Below are positions 1-12,418 of a DNA stretch of 59,402 bases, piece after piece (positions within the stretch are counted from its first letter, which is position 1; every line of letters begins with the position of its first letter). The notes beneath the pieces were generated by a model that saw only the letters and a program-made list of their open reading frames with translations, was not told the origin of the DNA and did no database searches. Made by a program: the position numbers and the translations under genes. The DNA is from Acanthaster planci (lineage: Eukaryota > Echinodermata > Asteroidea > Valvatida > Acanthasteridae): contig NW_019091458.1 of assembly GCF_001949145.1 (NCBI RefSeq), forward strand, positions 648,637-708,038, in the 5' to 3' direction.

Positions 1-1286
1 CATGAATAATTAAAAACTGCACGTATATAAATTCCTGCTAAGAAATCTACTGACGGTATTATTTATTCCAAGCTAAACTAACCCCAGCAGGTGCCTTGCG
101 CTCGGCTGAAAATACTGAGTTCAAAAAAAAAGAGAGACACCACTTTCCGAACAGTCTTAGTTACTTAAAGTTGGACTGAGCAAGCACACACACATGCTAC
201 AACACATGGTCAGGGCACACACGGTCAGGACACTAACATGAGGGGTCAATCTCCACAGCTACATGTACGCTCCAGCCTCAGTGTGGGTACTACACAATGG
301 GAAACACTCAAGTGTAGGGCTACAGCATGTTGAATCATCCCCTGTGCAGCTCGGACAAAAAATTCCTCCATGTACATGTTTATAAGTCATCAGGTATTTG
401 GATGAGAAGCTGATGTTACATGCAATCCATGTAAAAATCAACTAACTAACTAACCAACCACCTCCCCCCATTCCCACCCCAACACTCTTAAACAGCTAAT
501 TGCCACAACACGTTCTGTGTATTACATTAACATATATACAGTACATGTACATGGTGGTGCTAGCACTGCGATGAACGTATGATGAACAAAAGGGTGTTTG
601 TGATAGCCGATTGGAAGTCCTACCATTGATGATTAAGGGCATCAGTGAGAACTAAAACTGCATGGCCAATATGTCAAAACTGTCTGACCTATACCCAGTG
701 CTTGGTCACACATCAAAGCAAAGATGGAACAGAAGACAAGACACACAAAAATGATGAAATAAACTGAACCTGAGGAAGAGTCAGCAGTTAAAAATAGCCA
801 ACCCTTTGGTGCCGTGATGCTAGCTGCACTTGCCCTGTGTTAACCTCCAATCTTCCCCATGTGGCATGCTAATATTACACTCCCTAATCAAATCAGACAA
901 TAAAGTGGTCATGTAGATATTCCCTTCTTTTACAGACTGTGCAACGATTCCCTCTTTTCTTAGCAAAAATTCCCTGTGGGCATGAATTCATTCAGCTCTG
1001 CTCCCAATGTGGAATGTCTGACTACATTATTTCTCTACTGTATTTCACTTCTAAAAGTCTCTAGAAAATGGACAATGTGTAAAGGGTTTGGAAAGGAGGA
1101 AATGTTCATTACAAAAGTTATTTTCGGTGCCTATGAAAATGGAAAATAAAGTATTACAGGGTCCATGCGATCACTTTTCTTAGACTCACTTTCTGTGCAT
1201 GTTTAAACTCCTCTTCAATGTGTGAAAATTGTTTAAAATCTTTTTGAGTTAAGTGAACTGTAAAGTGCACTTTTTTAAACATTCAG
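1..1286. other. Non-coding sequence, no gene seen
   Basis: I see no coding exon here. The stretch holds scattered TACATGTA words (near 262, 372 and 540), a short A-rich run near 123-133 and ordinary AT-leaning sequence. Short open frames are of chance length and have no splice context. It is most likely intron or intergenic DNA. Confidence 0.6.
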
Positions 1287-1649
1287 AATAAGCCACTTGC
1301 GAGTTAAATTTAAATAAAATCGTGTACACTGTGTTATCTGACCGCATAGAAACATAACAATTTGAATTCCCCGGACTACAGACACTGTTGCTATACCTCA
1401 TAATTCGGGGCAAGCTTTTGCATAGTGACCATCATCTCTGGAATGGACTGGTTCCTTTGTGCCGTTCTTATCCATTGGGAAAAGTGTATTGTTGCAAGAC
1501 ATCTCTTACGTAACTAAGCAAAAGCTTGCCCCAAATCACGAGGTATAGTGAGTGTTTTAGTATGGAGGATTCAAATTGTTATGATCCCATAAATTTAAAG
1601 AACTCAGTGTACCAGATTTTATTCAAATTTAACTCGCAAATGGCTTATT
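1287..1649. mobile_element. Foldback (long inverted repeat) element, non-autonomous
   Basis: Two imperfect arms of about 137 bp face each other. The left arm is 1287-1425, starting AATAAGCCACTTGCGAG. The right arm is 1514-1649, whose reverse complement starts AATAAGCCATTTGCGAG. An 88-bp loop separates them. Both arms share the blocks GAGTTAAATTT, GTACACTG, ATAACAATTTGAAT, CTATACCTC and GGGGCAAGCTTTTGC in the same order, so the pairing runs the full arm length. No transposase frame is present inside. This is the structure of a MITE or foldback transposon; I did not find a clear target-site duplication. The transcript of either strand would form a long imperfect hairpin. Confidence 0.8.
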
Positions 1650-4600
1650 GACCAAGCTTTTCCAGACATGTCAGGAGGCTGTCAGTGTGATATAAACCCA
1701 GGAAGACACTGCTCAGTTTGCATGTTTTTATGTTAAAATTGTGAACCCCAAACTTAATCTTTGTAAAAGCATTTCTAAGGAAAGGTTGCTTGCTGGCATA
1801 TTGCCATTCACTTAACTGCAACAATAAATTGCAAGAGGAAAGGGAAATCTTCAATAGCAAAGTATAAAAAAAATCTAGCAATTTTCTGTGCACAAATCAA
1901 TACAACATTGAGGTTCAGTGCCTCGGATAACATCACAAGGTTGGTCATGAATATGCAAAGTCATATTTTCATACCAACGGACCCCAAATACAGAAAGAAA
2001 TAGCAAAACAGAAATTGAACATGGGGTTAAATTGAAACACAAAGGTGCAATTTCAAGAATTTTTTTTTAACATTGTTTTTTAACAATATCCTTTAAACAA
2101 GGATCTCTTATTTAAAGAGACAAAATAGAGGTTTAAACTCAGTCAGCTTACTAGGTTGCTTCCAAAAGTAGCAACGCCTAACACTGACACGTGTCTATGG
2201 GAGGGGGTCGTAGCTACAGGGCCCAGGATAATTTAGAGGCTTTAGTCAGAAGCAGCTCAATTTCTGGTAGAATTTCTTTTTTTCAAACTTCAGTTTTGAC
2301 AATCCACCACGTGCAGGTAGAGTTCTTTTTCATTACTTGCAATTTCCTTTTTAAAGATTGTTATTACTTGAATTTTGTAAAAGGCAGATGAACCATGGCA
2401 AGGTACTTGCAATTTCCCAACACTGACAGTGAGAAGTGAACTTTCCTCATGCAATATATTCCAAAGTGAGAGATGACAAATAGCTACCAGTTTTGACAAC
2501 CCTGCCATGATGTGAAACTGATCTATTTAGTTTTTAATTACACGTACACGAAACACACACGCACAGAAATAAAGCCCAACAAACAACAAACATCCAGACA
2601 CACTGTTCATGTACTTTGATGTCAAGAGACCTAAAGCTATAAATTTATTTGATAGGATCTAATCACATTGTCTGTAAGCAGCTGTGGCCAAGCTCAATGA
2701 ACTTGACCTTTGATTTGCTGGCAGTGCCCTTGAAAACATTCCAGTAGTTATCAAATGACATCCAAAGTCTGTGTGGATTATTTCAAGGCTTTGAGCACGG
2801 CTAAGCACACTTAGGAATATTCCGCATATACCATACAGCAACCAACAAAGCAGAAGGCCAGGAGTCTTCCATGAAAGGTTTTCTTAGCATTCTTGATGAA
2901 GCACTGCTAAAACTGCAAGACTGTGCACGAATTTTTCTCAGCAGGGAGAGAGAGATTGTGTGAAATCCTGCCCAATCATTATTTAGGGACCCAGACACAG
3001 GTGAATAGCTATTTGGGATTGAAATATTTAACACTCTATTCTACTGACCCCAACACCTGCTTTGAGGGTGTTGGGAGGAGGGGCGTTGATGTGTTTGGAA
3101 AGATGCACTGGGTTATGGGTAGGTATCATTAATTTTGCTCACATGACAAATTAGTGTATTGTACATGTATACAGCCAAATGAATCCCAAATGTTTTGCTT
3201 TGCATAAAACCCATCCCCAGGTGTAATGTAAATTATACAGAATCTTTTCAGATCATTTAGTGCAGGTTGGGTTTGGTTTCAACACAGTAACCAGTGAGTA
3301 GTTCACACACTTCCCTTGAAATAAGTACATGCACGCGATTGCAAAGAGCAAATGAATTTCAAAGACTGAAAAAAATGCAAAACAAAAGACTCCACCAAGA
3401 TGCTGCTCCAGTTTTTGAGGATATAGTTCAAATTAATATCCATATCCAAGAAAACATTGCCCGCTTGAAACCAGGTAATTTTCAATGGCTTCCATATCAG
3501 CACCTGTGGCAGCTTTGCCCATCGCTGACAAATGCAATAGCCGGTTGAAATGTTAGAGAGGGAAAATCCAATTCAAAGCACCAGACAAACCTGAACTGGA
3601 TTTTGGCCTATAGCAACATGTACGTATACACTCTGTCATGAGGCCTTCTCTTTCACTATCTCAGTCTCTTGGTGTCGTCTCTCCTCCCCCCCCCAACCAG
3701 AAATCCATTCCATCGTCTCCCTGGTATTACTAGTATGGCGATCGAGTTTCAGTGGCTGCCTGTTCATATTAACTGCTGAGGAAGCTAAGGCTCAGTGGCG
3801 ACTCAGTCTCGGGTTCCTCTCTTGTCATAACGTCTTTTGTGGCTCCCCACTGCAATTTGAAATGCGAAACCAAGAGTGGGGGGGCCCATCAGAACAAGTT
3901 GCTCTACTGGGGGCTCAGTGACTGGTTCTGCCTCACACATGGTGGTTACAAACTCTCAGTGATCACTGACTACCAATGTTTGCATACCATGCATGTGTAT
4001 ATACATGTACATCTATACATGTACACGCATGTGTGCCCAGGCCATTACTACATTCAGGGAGGCAATTTCTTTTGTTAGGAAATTCGGGACCCAGCTTTGG
4101 GGTCAAGAATTTGTCCCCATAACAGCTTTTATTCACAGCAACATCTACCTTTCAACACATTGTTAGTGGGCAGATAAGCCAGACAATCCTACTCACTGTG
4201 ATTAAAGCACGAATTTTGGCATGCTGGCTCATAAAACTTAAGGCCAGAGATTATTTAAGAAATGGAACCACCTATTTTGAGGGTGGGGCTTGATTTTCAA
4301 AGAGGGATGATAAAAAAAATCCAGCTTGGAACGACTCTGTTTGAAAGTGATTATGCTTACTTGTTCTGGCTTACCTTAGATGTCAAATGAAAGTTTTTAT
4401 AGTTTAATAAGCACAAGTATTATCTCCCTTTTCTGAATGTGGCCAATATTTCAGTTTTCTTCTTGCAATGTGCATATCCATAGATATTTGCTTGAGAGGA
4501 ACAAAAAGCACACGGTGATATTGTCATTAACATCCTTATAATCTGTGCCAATAATACATCCCTGCCTGTAGACATGCATACTTGCAATCTGCATGAACTG

Positions 4601-6146
4601 GAATTCGGTAAAAATGCACATCTGTTCTGAAGAAGAAAAAAAAAGTCAACAAAACAGTGCCTTCTAAACAAAAAGAAATTAAGACAATTGCACCAGAATA
4701 TGCACTCAGCGCAAATCTCTGAACTTTTCATGTGACACCAACACGAGAAACAAAACAGTAGGCAAAAGCATACAAGTACGTAGGAGACATGTGTGCGCAA
4801 ACTGCACTCGCCCTACATGTACATGTTCGTGCACGAGATGATCTGTACACTGGACGAGGAAGGAGGGGAGAGTGAGCAACACAGCTGCCCCGGTTCACAA
4901 CTTTGTCTGCAGCGGGGGCCAATTTGTCCAAGCCTTATCTCTCTGAAGCCGTGGCAGCATCCGGTGCAGAATTAACTCTCACATGCACATGGCGCTCGTC
5001 ATCCCCTAGGAAACGGCGCTGTGGTCCCTCCTCTCTCAAATGGCGTGCAACATTCAGAGGCCAAACACTACGGTACACTTTTGCTGCCAATGCTCACTGC
5101 AGACATGTTCCCATCACTGTCGACAACACAACACTGAAAGATTTACAATCTCATGTTGAGAATTATTTATTTTCCACCTCACTGTACAAATGTCTGTTTT
5201 TTCCCCTATTTCTCCCCAACCCCTTCACACACGCAAGAGAAAAAAAAAAACAAATTCTCTCCTGAAATGTTGTTAAAGTTTGGTGGAGCATGATGAATTC
5301 AGACGGTTGGTGACAGCTGTAGAGGGCCATTCACAACTTCCATCTGTATTTTTTTTTCCCGCTTTCAAAATCGACCTGACCGGGAGTAAACCTTTGCCTA
5401 AAGCCCTGCAGACACCAGACAGTTGCTAACAAAGGTGTAGGTGAGAACCAATCCGGTCCTCATCCACAGGCCTGTTTCTTTGCTCTTCAAAAGCCATGGA
5501 GGTCCGACTATGTTCTCCCAGTAGTCTGGGGATCAATGGAATCAGAAAAGCTGGTCCGAAGTTGAGGGGGACGTCATATCCGTGATTATTTGTTCAGATG
5601 AGGAAACAAACACTCTCAGGCTCACTGTGGGGTTATTCCAACACCCGGTATATTTCCTCATTGAAAAAAAAAAAATTGAAAACAGCTTTTCCTTCCCAAT
5701 TGATCTCTAGAAACCTGAGGTAATGACCGACCCAAGGTTGCTCCCTGAATGCGTGAATGAAAGCTCTTTCGCTCGTGTTAGTCTGCAAAATTTTTCATAA
5801 ATAAAAAAACAAGATGTCGCCCACATACCCGGTCAGGCAGCCGGTTACGTTCCACTCATCCCCTTTGGAGCACAAGTGGACCATGCATGACAAACGTCCG
5901 GCTTGGCGTAGAACTACACCATTCAATTTAGGAACTCAGCTGGCATTATTGCGCGAGTCGTTAAAAAAAAAACGGCACTGCCGCCGGCCCACGTTGAACA
6001 ACGCGCACACACCATTGAAAGGCACAGAGGCCTCCCTGCACTTGCTCTTGTTTAACACAATGCAAGCTGGGACACACTACCCCTAGGCATATGCATCATG
6101 CATGATAATCTGTCAGAAAGGGGGTTGGGGCCGACCATACTATGCC
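1650..6146. other. Non-coding sequence with a candidate regulatory block
   Basis: No supportable exon. It contains ACATGT-rich patches (3165-3175, 3999-4030, 4814-4825), homopolymer C and A runs, and a more complex repeat-free part at 5395-5620 listed separately. The open frames here (for example 4420-4800 minus, 4903-5265 plus) are within chance length and lack flanking splice sites. Confidence 0.5.
5395..5620. promoter_or_regulatory. Candidate cis-regulatory block A
   Basis: A repeat-free, compositionally balanced stretch without an ORF. It carries GACGTCA (5570-5576, CRE-like) and TATTTGTT (5587-5594, forkhead-like) within 25 bp. Such stretches contrast with the simple-sequence-rich surroundings. 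The call rests on composition and motif words only, so it is weak. Confidence 0.2.
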
Positions 6147-6460
6147 TTTTCACACTAGACGAATCTAGGGATTGATGGAGGTTAAAAATTGCAATGATTC
6201 GCATTTGAAAGTTTCAATCCCATGTCAACCCTGCATCAACTCAGCCCTACTCCGGACCAGGGTTGAGATTTTTCAACCCGGGGTGAAAATTGTGTTCATT
6301 TCTGAGTTGAACTAGTCCCGGTAAGTTTCGTTCACACAAAACAAGTGTTAAACAATGCTGGGTTGAACTCGGGGTTGTAAAATCAACTTTTCAACCAAGG
6401 GTGGTCATGAGTTCACTCAAGGTTGAGTTCAACCTGAGTTGAGAGGCTGTGGTGTGAAAC
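6147..6460. mobile_element. Foldback/MITE-like element rich in GGGTTGAA/TTCAACCC
   Basis: The segment is bounded by TTTTCACAC (6147-6155) and GTGTGAAAC (6452-6460), a short terminal inverted repeat. Its interior is built from many copies of the word GGTTGA or GGGTTGAA and of its complement TCAACC or TTCAACCC. This gives extensive self-complementarity. No coding frame spans it. It looks like a small non-autonomous inverted-repeat element; exact ends and target duplication are uncertain. Confidence 0.5.
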
Positions 6461-7884
6461 CCTGCAAAGTGGCACCAATCAGTAATGTATGGTACATACA
6501 TGTCAGCCCGTAAGCTACGGACATACTTGTACAATGTACTTCATACAACCAAGGTTTACATGTAAAAACCCCTTAGGATGCTAGATGTCCCCACATCCCA
6601 ACATGCTTACCCTCTCCTCCACCCAGCTTCACCTCAAAAAGGACCTGCAAACACAAGTTCCAAATGAACCACCACCTGAAAAAATGTTAACTTAGTCTTC
6701 CTGGTCCCAAAATCTGCAGAGAGTTTACACAATTGAATTAAGAACTGGTTAGGAGTGGAAGGTCAATATTTTGATCAGCAAATCTGGTACATGTACACAC
6801 GTACATGTAGCTGAAATCAAGAACACATGAATTGTAAAAACAAGCATATGAATACCCCATGTACTTCATGGACACATGTAAAATCACTGTGCATTTCTCA
6901 CTTACTCAAGTGAAACTGTCTGCAGCATTGAACTCGCTCAAGGTTGATTTTTAGCATACAGTACCTAGCATTCACAGAGCCTAAGGTGGGCTTGGAACTG
7001 ACTCAAAGTCACTGCAATCATGTTTCTTTCAAAGTTCTTCCACTGGAAAACCATAAGAAAGTTTCCGGTGTGTTATGGATAACTGAACTCATGAAACATG
7101 AACATGTGAACGGTGTATTTAGCCACTACATTTGCCAGATACATGTTAAACTTCTCAGATGTTCTTCAACATGTACATGTACACTGTATCTTTCAATTTA
7201 CTTCTACCATGAGTACAGTAATTGTCCCAATTTAAAATGCATACATGATTTTGAAGAGTTATGGAAAGAGAGATTTTAAAAAATGTCTAATACCAAAATG
7301 CCTCGTTTGGCTTCATACGCAATCTGATTGGGTGCTCAGCATTAATGTCTGAGAGTTGAAATTACAGAGGCAGCTTGCCAAAGGCTTATAGTTGGACAGG
7401 GAGGTGATGAGGATGGGTTGAAGGGTAACTCACATGAGAGAGAGGGAAACTGCAGACAGGTTAGTTGGCCAGGGAATGAATTAAAAACAGAACCAAAGGG
7501 GGAAAAAAGGTGACAGTTGTAAGGAGAAAACCCCAGGCAACAGTCTTGGGTGAGGTGCAAACAATGTGCATCCACTTAAAGCAGCAGGGGGATTTTTTTT
7601 TCGGAGGAAGTATACATTCATAATGAGACAGTAACCTGAGGAACTTAAGATTATTCAGGAAGGCTCACAGCAGGCAAAATTTCTTAGTCTCTTTTCTGTT
7701 GGGTGTACAGTATTGTGACTTTTTGTGTTTTTAGAAGTAGAGGCATTTGTATTTAAGCGGAAACAAATTAGAAATTGTTGCAAACATCTGCTAGTTATTT
7801 GCCTTCTTCCTGAAAGGCCTGCTTAACACCATTAGCCTAGAGGCACAGAGGCACAAGGTGGACACTGCTCAAAACAATCCCTAC
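6461..7884. other. Non-coding sequence, no gene seen
   Basis: ACATGT clusters at 6786-6810 and near 7170-7180, and otherwise unremarkable AT-leaning DNA. The 111-codon plus frame at 6944-7279 has no splice context, and part of it is ACATGT repeat, so I treat it as chance. Confidence 0.5.
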
Positions 7885-8083
7885 CCAACTTTCAGGAGTG
7901 TCCCCTGTGCTGAAAGTCACTGCCATTCCCAAGCCCTGTCCAGTGGGCACATTTGCTCTGTTTTCCAGGTTCTGGTTTTCTGACCCTGATGATGCTGACC
8001 TTGAGTTGCCCTTGCCAGAAACACCCCAAGCGGGTTGTGAGGACTGAGCCTCTTCCAGTCTGCCAAGATGTGATGTCCCCCCC
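7885..8083 (-). CDS. Candidate internal coding exon (weak)
   Basis: On the minus strand a long T tract ends in TTTAG (AG at 8085-8084), followed by 199 bp of open frame. A possible donor GTAGGG (GT at 7884-7883) closes it. Read in the only open frame, it gives 66 codons rich in Ser, Gly, Asn, Gln and Glu, including GRLEEAQSSQPAWG and TGDTPESW. That composition suits a disordered linker. Entry needs two bases from the previous exon and exit is phase 0, so it cannot follow the candidate exon at 37159-37340 directly. No domain is recognisable. A chance frame behind a poly-T run is a real alternative. Confidence 0.2.
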
Positions 8084-8880
8084 CTAAAAAAAAAAAAGCC
8101 CAGACGGACAGCTCGGGCAGTGACTAAGACCGAACAGTTCGTGCCTGGTCCGGCTTGTGGGGCATTATCCCTTAAATACAGACCACAGGGGCCTCTGTTG
8201 TTAGGGCACGGCCGGCGCTGCATGCTCCAGGCTAAGGCACGCTATCAGTTCAACCATTCCTAGATTGATCTTCCTTGTTTTTTTTTCTCTCTCCCCCCCC
8301 CACCAGCCCGGGCGACTTCACGGGGATCTGGCATGGAAGGGGGGAATGACCTCCTTTAAATGCTAGTGCCCTGATCTAGTATGGGCAACCGTTTTGCAGA
8401 CGGAAAACATTCTCACGTGAAAATGCCACACCGTGAGATCTTTTCTTCCTTTTTTAAGTTCAAGGCTGCACAAGCTGTTTAGTGCGTTTGTTTGTAAACC
8501 AATGGTGAATTACAGAATGGACTAGAAAGCTCAAGCATGAACAACACCCTCCACGGAGGCATTTTTGAGGAAGAGAAATGGTACAGCAGACATGTAGCAT
8601 GTACAAATTCATTTTACACTTGTAAAGGGTTTCATTGCTTGGAACATGTACATGGCATTTTCAAACATCACGAGTACAGAATATAAAATAATGTCATTAA
8701 AAGAAATTTCTTGTCTGACAAAAAAAAAAGAATTTAGGCCAACCCTCACTCACAGACTATCCTATGAACTTTCTTCCATTTACAATACATCTACATGTAT
8801 CTTACACTGATACTGAACCCCCCCCAAAAAATCAATGACAACCAAAACCAAAACTATCTCACATTGACATCTCAATAAAA
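8084..8880. other. Non-coding sequence with polypyrimidine runs
   Basis: It holds a T/C tract ending CCACCAG near 8277-8306, which resembles a plus-strand splice acceptor. No open frame of useful length follows it (all three frames stop within about 60 bp). An ACATGT word near 8640 and A/C homopolymers make up the rest. Confidence 0.5.
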
Positions 8881-9010
8881 CGGGGATTACAGGTCCATAA
8901 TCTCTGGATTGACGTCAGAGGAGCGAGAGCCCCCTTGCAGCTGCCCATCAATGAGGAGCTTAAGCTGCTGCTACAGACCCCTATCTCCCTCAGCCTCATC
9001 CAAACATACT
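8881..9010. promoter_or_regulatory. Candidate cis-regulatory block B
   Basis: A complex repeat-free stretch containing a perfect CRE palindrome TGACGTCA (8910-8917) and an E-box CAGCTG (8939-8944). It lies about 43 kb from the divergent promoter. There is no ORF above about 41 codons. The call is inference from motif density. Confidence 0.25.
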
Positions 9011-11901
9011 AATGAACACCAATCTCTTCTACCTCATCCTGTTTTTTCTGATTACGACTTCCTTTAGAAGGGTAAGTTTTGTTAGTTGTCTCATGTCTTA
9101 TAAAAAATAAATCACTGAGGAAGCACAAATACAACCTCATCTGCAGGAAAAGAATCGCATCCCTGCACTTTTTTTCACTCATTCTTTCCCAGAATAAGGG
9201 TGAGACAGAAAAGGCACCGTTTAAACAACAGCATGCGTGCATACATGTACGTGTAGGGTGAAATCAACTGAAGAAGCATTTCTGTGCTGACTAGGGGACA
9301 GGTGTTACCTGGCTTAATTTGAAATCTGTCACACCGATCTCGTCCATTATAGTGGATGAATTTTTTTTGGGGGGGGGAGTGCGGAGAGTGCTGAATGGAA
9401 ATGGCCCTATGCGCGTCAAGTTGTAGCGCCCTCGACGAACGAAACTGCACTCTTGCACACAAGATGTGGCATGCAAGATTCGTCTTGAACCAGAAGCAGA
9501 TCAAATCTAGTGGCCATTTGTAATGCTTCAAGCAAGGGTACACATGCACACTGAATGCTCCGGCTTTCATTAACGAATTCAAGAAATGAAGACGATTGAG
9601 AGAGTGTGGTCATTTTTTCTCTGAGAAACTCCGAGGTACCATTTGGGTTTAATAGTGCGTTGACTGAAATAAAGGCAGGGTAGACATTTCATAACGGTGT
9701 GCAGTGTGCACTCTACCGCCTTTTTGTAAATACATTTTTTAAATGGAATGGTATAAAAATGTCCTTGTACATAAACAGTCCATCTGCATATGACAGTCAA
9801 CAAGAACTGACACAGCCTTGTACCGATAGATGTGCAAAGCGACACACAGCTTGATGGATTATGCAGCCAAGAACTGCAAGCTAGGGGCAACATGACCAGG
9901 TCATCATGGTAATATGTTGATCTTATGAGCAACACAGATGTTAAAAAAAATCACATGAATGCACTCTATTGTCATGCCTGAAATTATCAGAATGATGCAT
10001 GTTCACTCAAGAGTCATGGCAAATGTTGGCAAGCTCAAACGTGGGTATAAAGACATAAGTCATGCGAGCAAAACTCACAGCCAAGAACCTTGAGTTCTCG
10101 GTTACTTGTGAAGTTTGCCATCTGTTCTTTACATTCTGGAAAACCCTGTGTCATTTTTAACTGAATTCATACATGTGCGTTGGGAGTCAGAAAAAAAAAA
10201 GACACCACCACAGAAGTAACACAAATTCAGTTGCATGAAAATTCAAATGCGTGACCCACAAAATGCTGTAAAATGCACGCACATGTGCGTCTTCATGTAA
10301 ACACACAATCACCAAAAGGCTTGCATGATCCTACGTTTGCTCCCGTGTAATTTTAGATACTTTCATATTCTCGTCATGCCATCGATACGGGACCCAAACA
10401 TTATCACTGCAGGGAAATATTTCTGGTCACTTGGAAACCAGCCTAATGCACATGCAATGTGCGTCTGTGTGTGGACTGAGAGGCTGGAGCCAGTAGTGTC
10501 ATGTTTCCTACTTGTTTGCACATGATAGCCCACCCAAAATATGATAACGCATGCTTGCAGCAAATACACAAACTGAGCAGGCTTTTGAGACGAGGGTTAA
10601 AGTACACGCATGCTCCTAATCAAGACGATCTTCGGACGTATCAAAATCTCCTTGGCTGCATATAAATACACTCCAACTGGACTGTTACATGTACATGCAC
10701 ATGTGTGGCAAATTTTTCCGGTTGCTACAGTGCCAAGGAACAAGTGCAACAGCCAGTACTACAACCTCAATCAAAACAACAGACAGAACCACTATGTGAG
10801 GACAATGACAACATTAGCCACAATGGAAAAGCACACACTTTGTGGTGATTGATTGCAATTAATGTAATATTTACCCAAACAAGTACTAGCCAAAGAAGAA
10901 TAAAAACAAGGGTTGATACGGAAAGACAATGAGAACAGGGCAAGCAATCTGGAAAATTGCGCTATTTTCTGCCCTGCACAAAAGATGCAGCAAACACGTT
11001 CCGTGCATACATGTACTGTATATGTATCTGTTTTACATCATGTTAAGTGAGTTCAGTGGGCACATGTGACATGCAACTGCTTGGTGCTCACTCTGCTGGA
11101 CACTTCCCAGAGATAACACGGGAGGCAGCATAGTTCTGCCGCAAACAGGCACACCCTGCTTGCAATGACATTGTCACCATTCTGCTGGGAGAAAAAAAAA
11201 CACAACATACAAATGTGCCCGTATATCGCGAAAAACTGCACCATTTGTATACAAGGTACCACAGTGAAACTTCAAGCACCCTCGCTACATATACCAGGGT
11301 AGGCTGCGGTAAGGTGATGGCACAGTGCCCCTCAACTATTCCTAAAATACAGACTGTTTCTCAACATGACAAAAACACTACCTGACACCGCAGCATCATC
11401 AAACACAAACGGAGTACATTGGTAAACTTACACCGGGCGTACTGGTACACGCTCGGTTTGTGTACTGGTGATTCCCAACAACATGGATCTACCATCTGGC
11501 CTGAGCCTCCATTTCAGCACAAATGAACCAGCAACAAAATTTCTGTACCAAATTCTGGTTTATAGACATTGATATGATGGACATCTGACTAAAACCAAAC
11601 CAATGATCATTAATGGCAATGGTTCTGCTCAGGCTTTATAGGACTATGCAAAGAAACCTGTCCCTGACCACCAATATCAGGAACTGGTTTCAAACTTTGG
11701 GACGAGGGTACACATACCTGTAACTAACTTCACGAAATACTTAACAACTTTTCAGATGAAAAAAAAATTTTTCAATTTTCTGGGAAAACTTATATATGAA
11801 ACCCAGGCTACACGCATATTAAATAATACAACAAAATTTAAGTTAATCTCAAGAGCGTTTTGATGAGATTAAGCTAAGACAGAATTGGCACTTTGAATCA
11901 C
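9011..11901. other. Non-coding sequence, no gene seen
   Basis: Ordinary non-coding DNA with homopolymers (9361-9380) and a few ACATGT words. A somewhat CpG-richer patch at 9390-9450 includes GCGCCCTC at 9426-9433. The 135-codon minus frame at 9175-9582 overlaps other open frames on the same stretch and has no splice support. Confidence 0.5.
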
Positions 11902-12418
11902 GGACCATTTACCCAGGGATGTGCAACTTAAGCTCTGAGCTGGTTCAATGCGTGTTACGGCTGGCACAATATCAAAGCAGAAATTAAATTGGATTATGTA
12001 ACACTTTCTCTAATAATAAAACATATATTCCTGTCTACCACTTTGTTTTCTTATAATATTTTAAGTCAGGGTAAACCCTTCATAAAAATATGCTGCTCAA
12101 GATATTTCATCCTATACATTCGGAAAAAGGGGAACCACAAAATTGGGGAATTTTGCCTCATTAAAACTTCGTTTCTCCTTGAAATCGATAAATGAAGAAG
12201 ATTTAAAATAGATTTAAGCACCGCATCAGCGCGTCGTCTCGGCACAACCACGGCTGCACTCTACATGCTGCAACGCGTGTCATGTGGTTGCGAGTTTTTT
12301 CGAGAAAGTCAAGAGCGCCTACAGGGATAATAACAATCCGTATTACGCGTGGAACCAAGGTCGCACAGGTGTTTGCACTGGGGCCCCTCGCGGTTGCACA
12401 TCCCTGGGTAAATGGTCC
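11902..12418. mobile_element. Inverted-repeat element with CpG-dense interior
   Basis: A perfect 26-bp inverted repeat bounds the segment. The left copy is 11902-11927 (starts GGACCATTTACCCAGGGATG); the right copy, reverse complemented, is 12393-12418. Further in, a second diverged match pairs GGTTCAATGCGTGTTACGG with GGTTCCACGCGTAATACGG. The right half (about 12220-12400) is strikingly CpG-dense compared with the AT-rich left half (11980-12200). This is most likely a foldback transposon or a recent insertion. The short frames inside (12282-12521 plus, 12203-12481 minus) are not recognisable proteins. Confidence 0.65.

Noticed and set aside
8277-8360. Very strong plus-strand acceptor (T/C tract then CCACCAG)
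   Set aside because: All three downstream frames close within about 60 bp and no donor follows, so no exon can be drawn.
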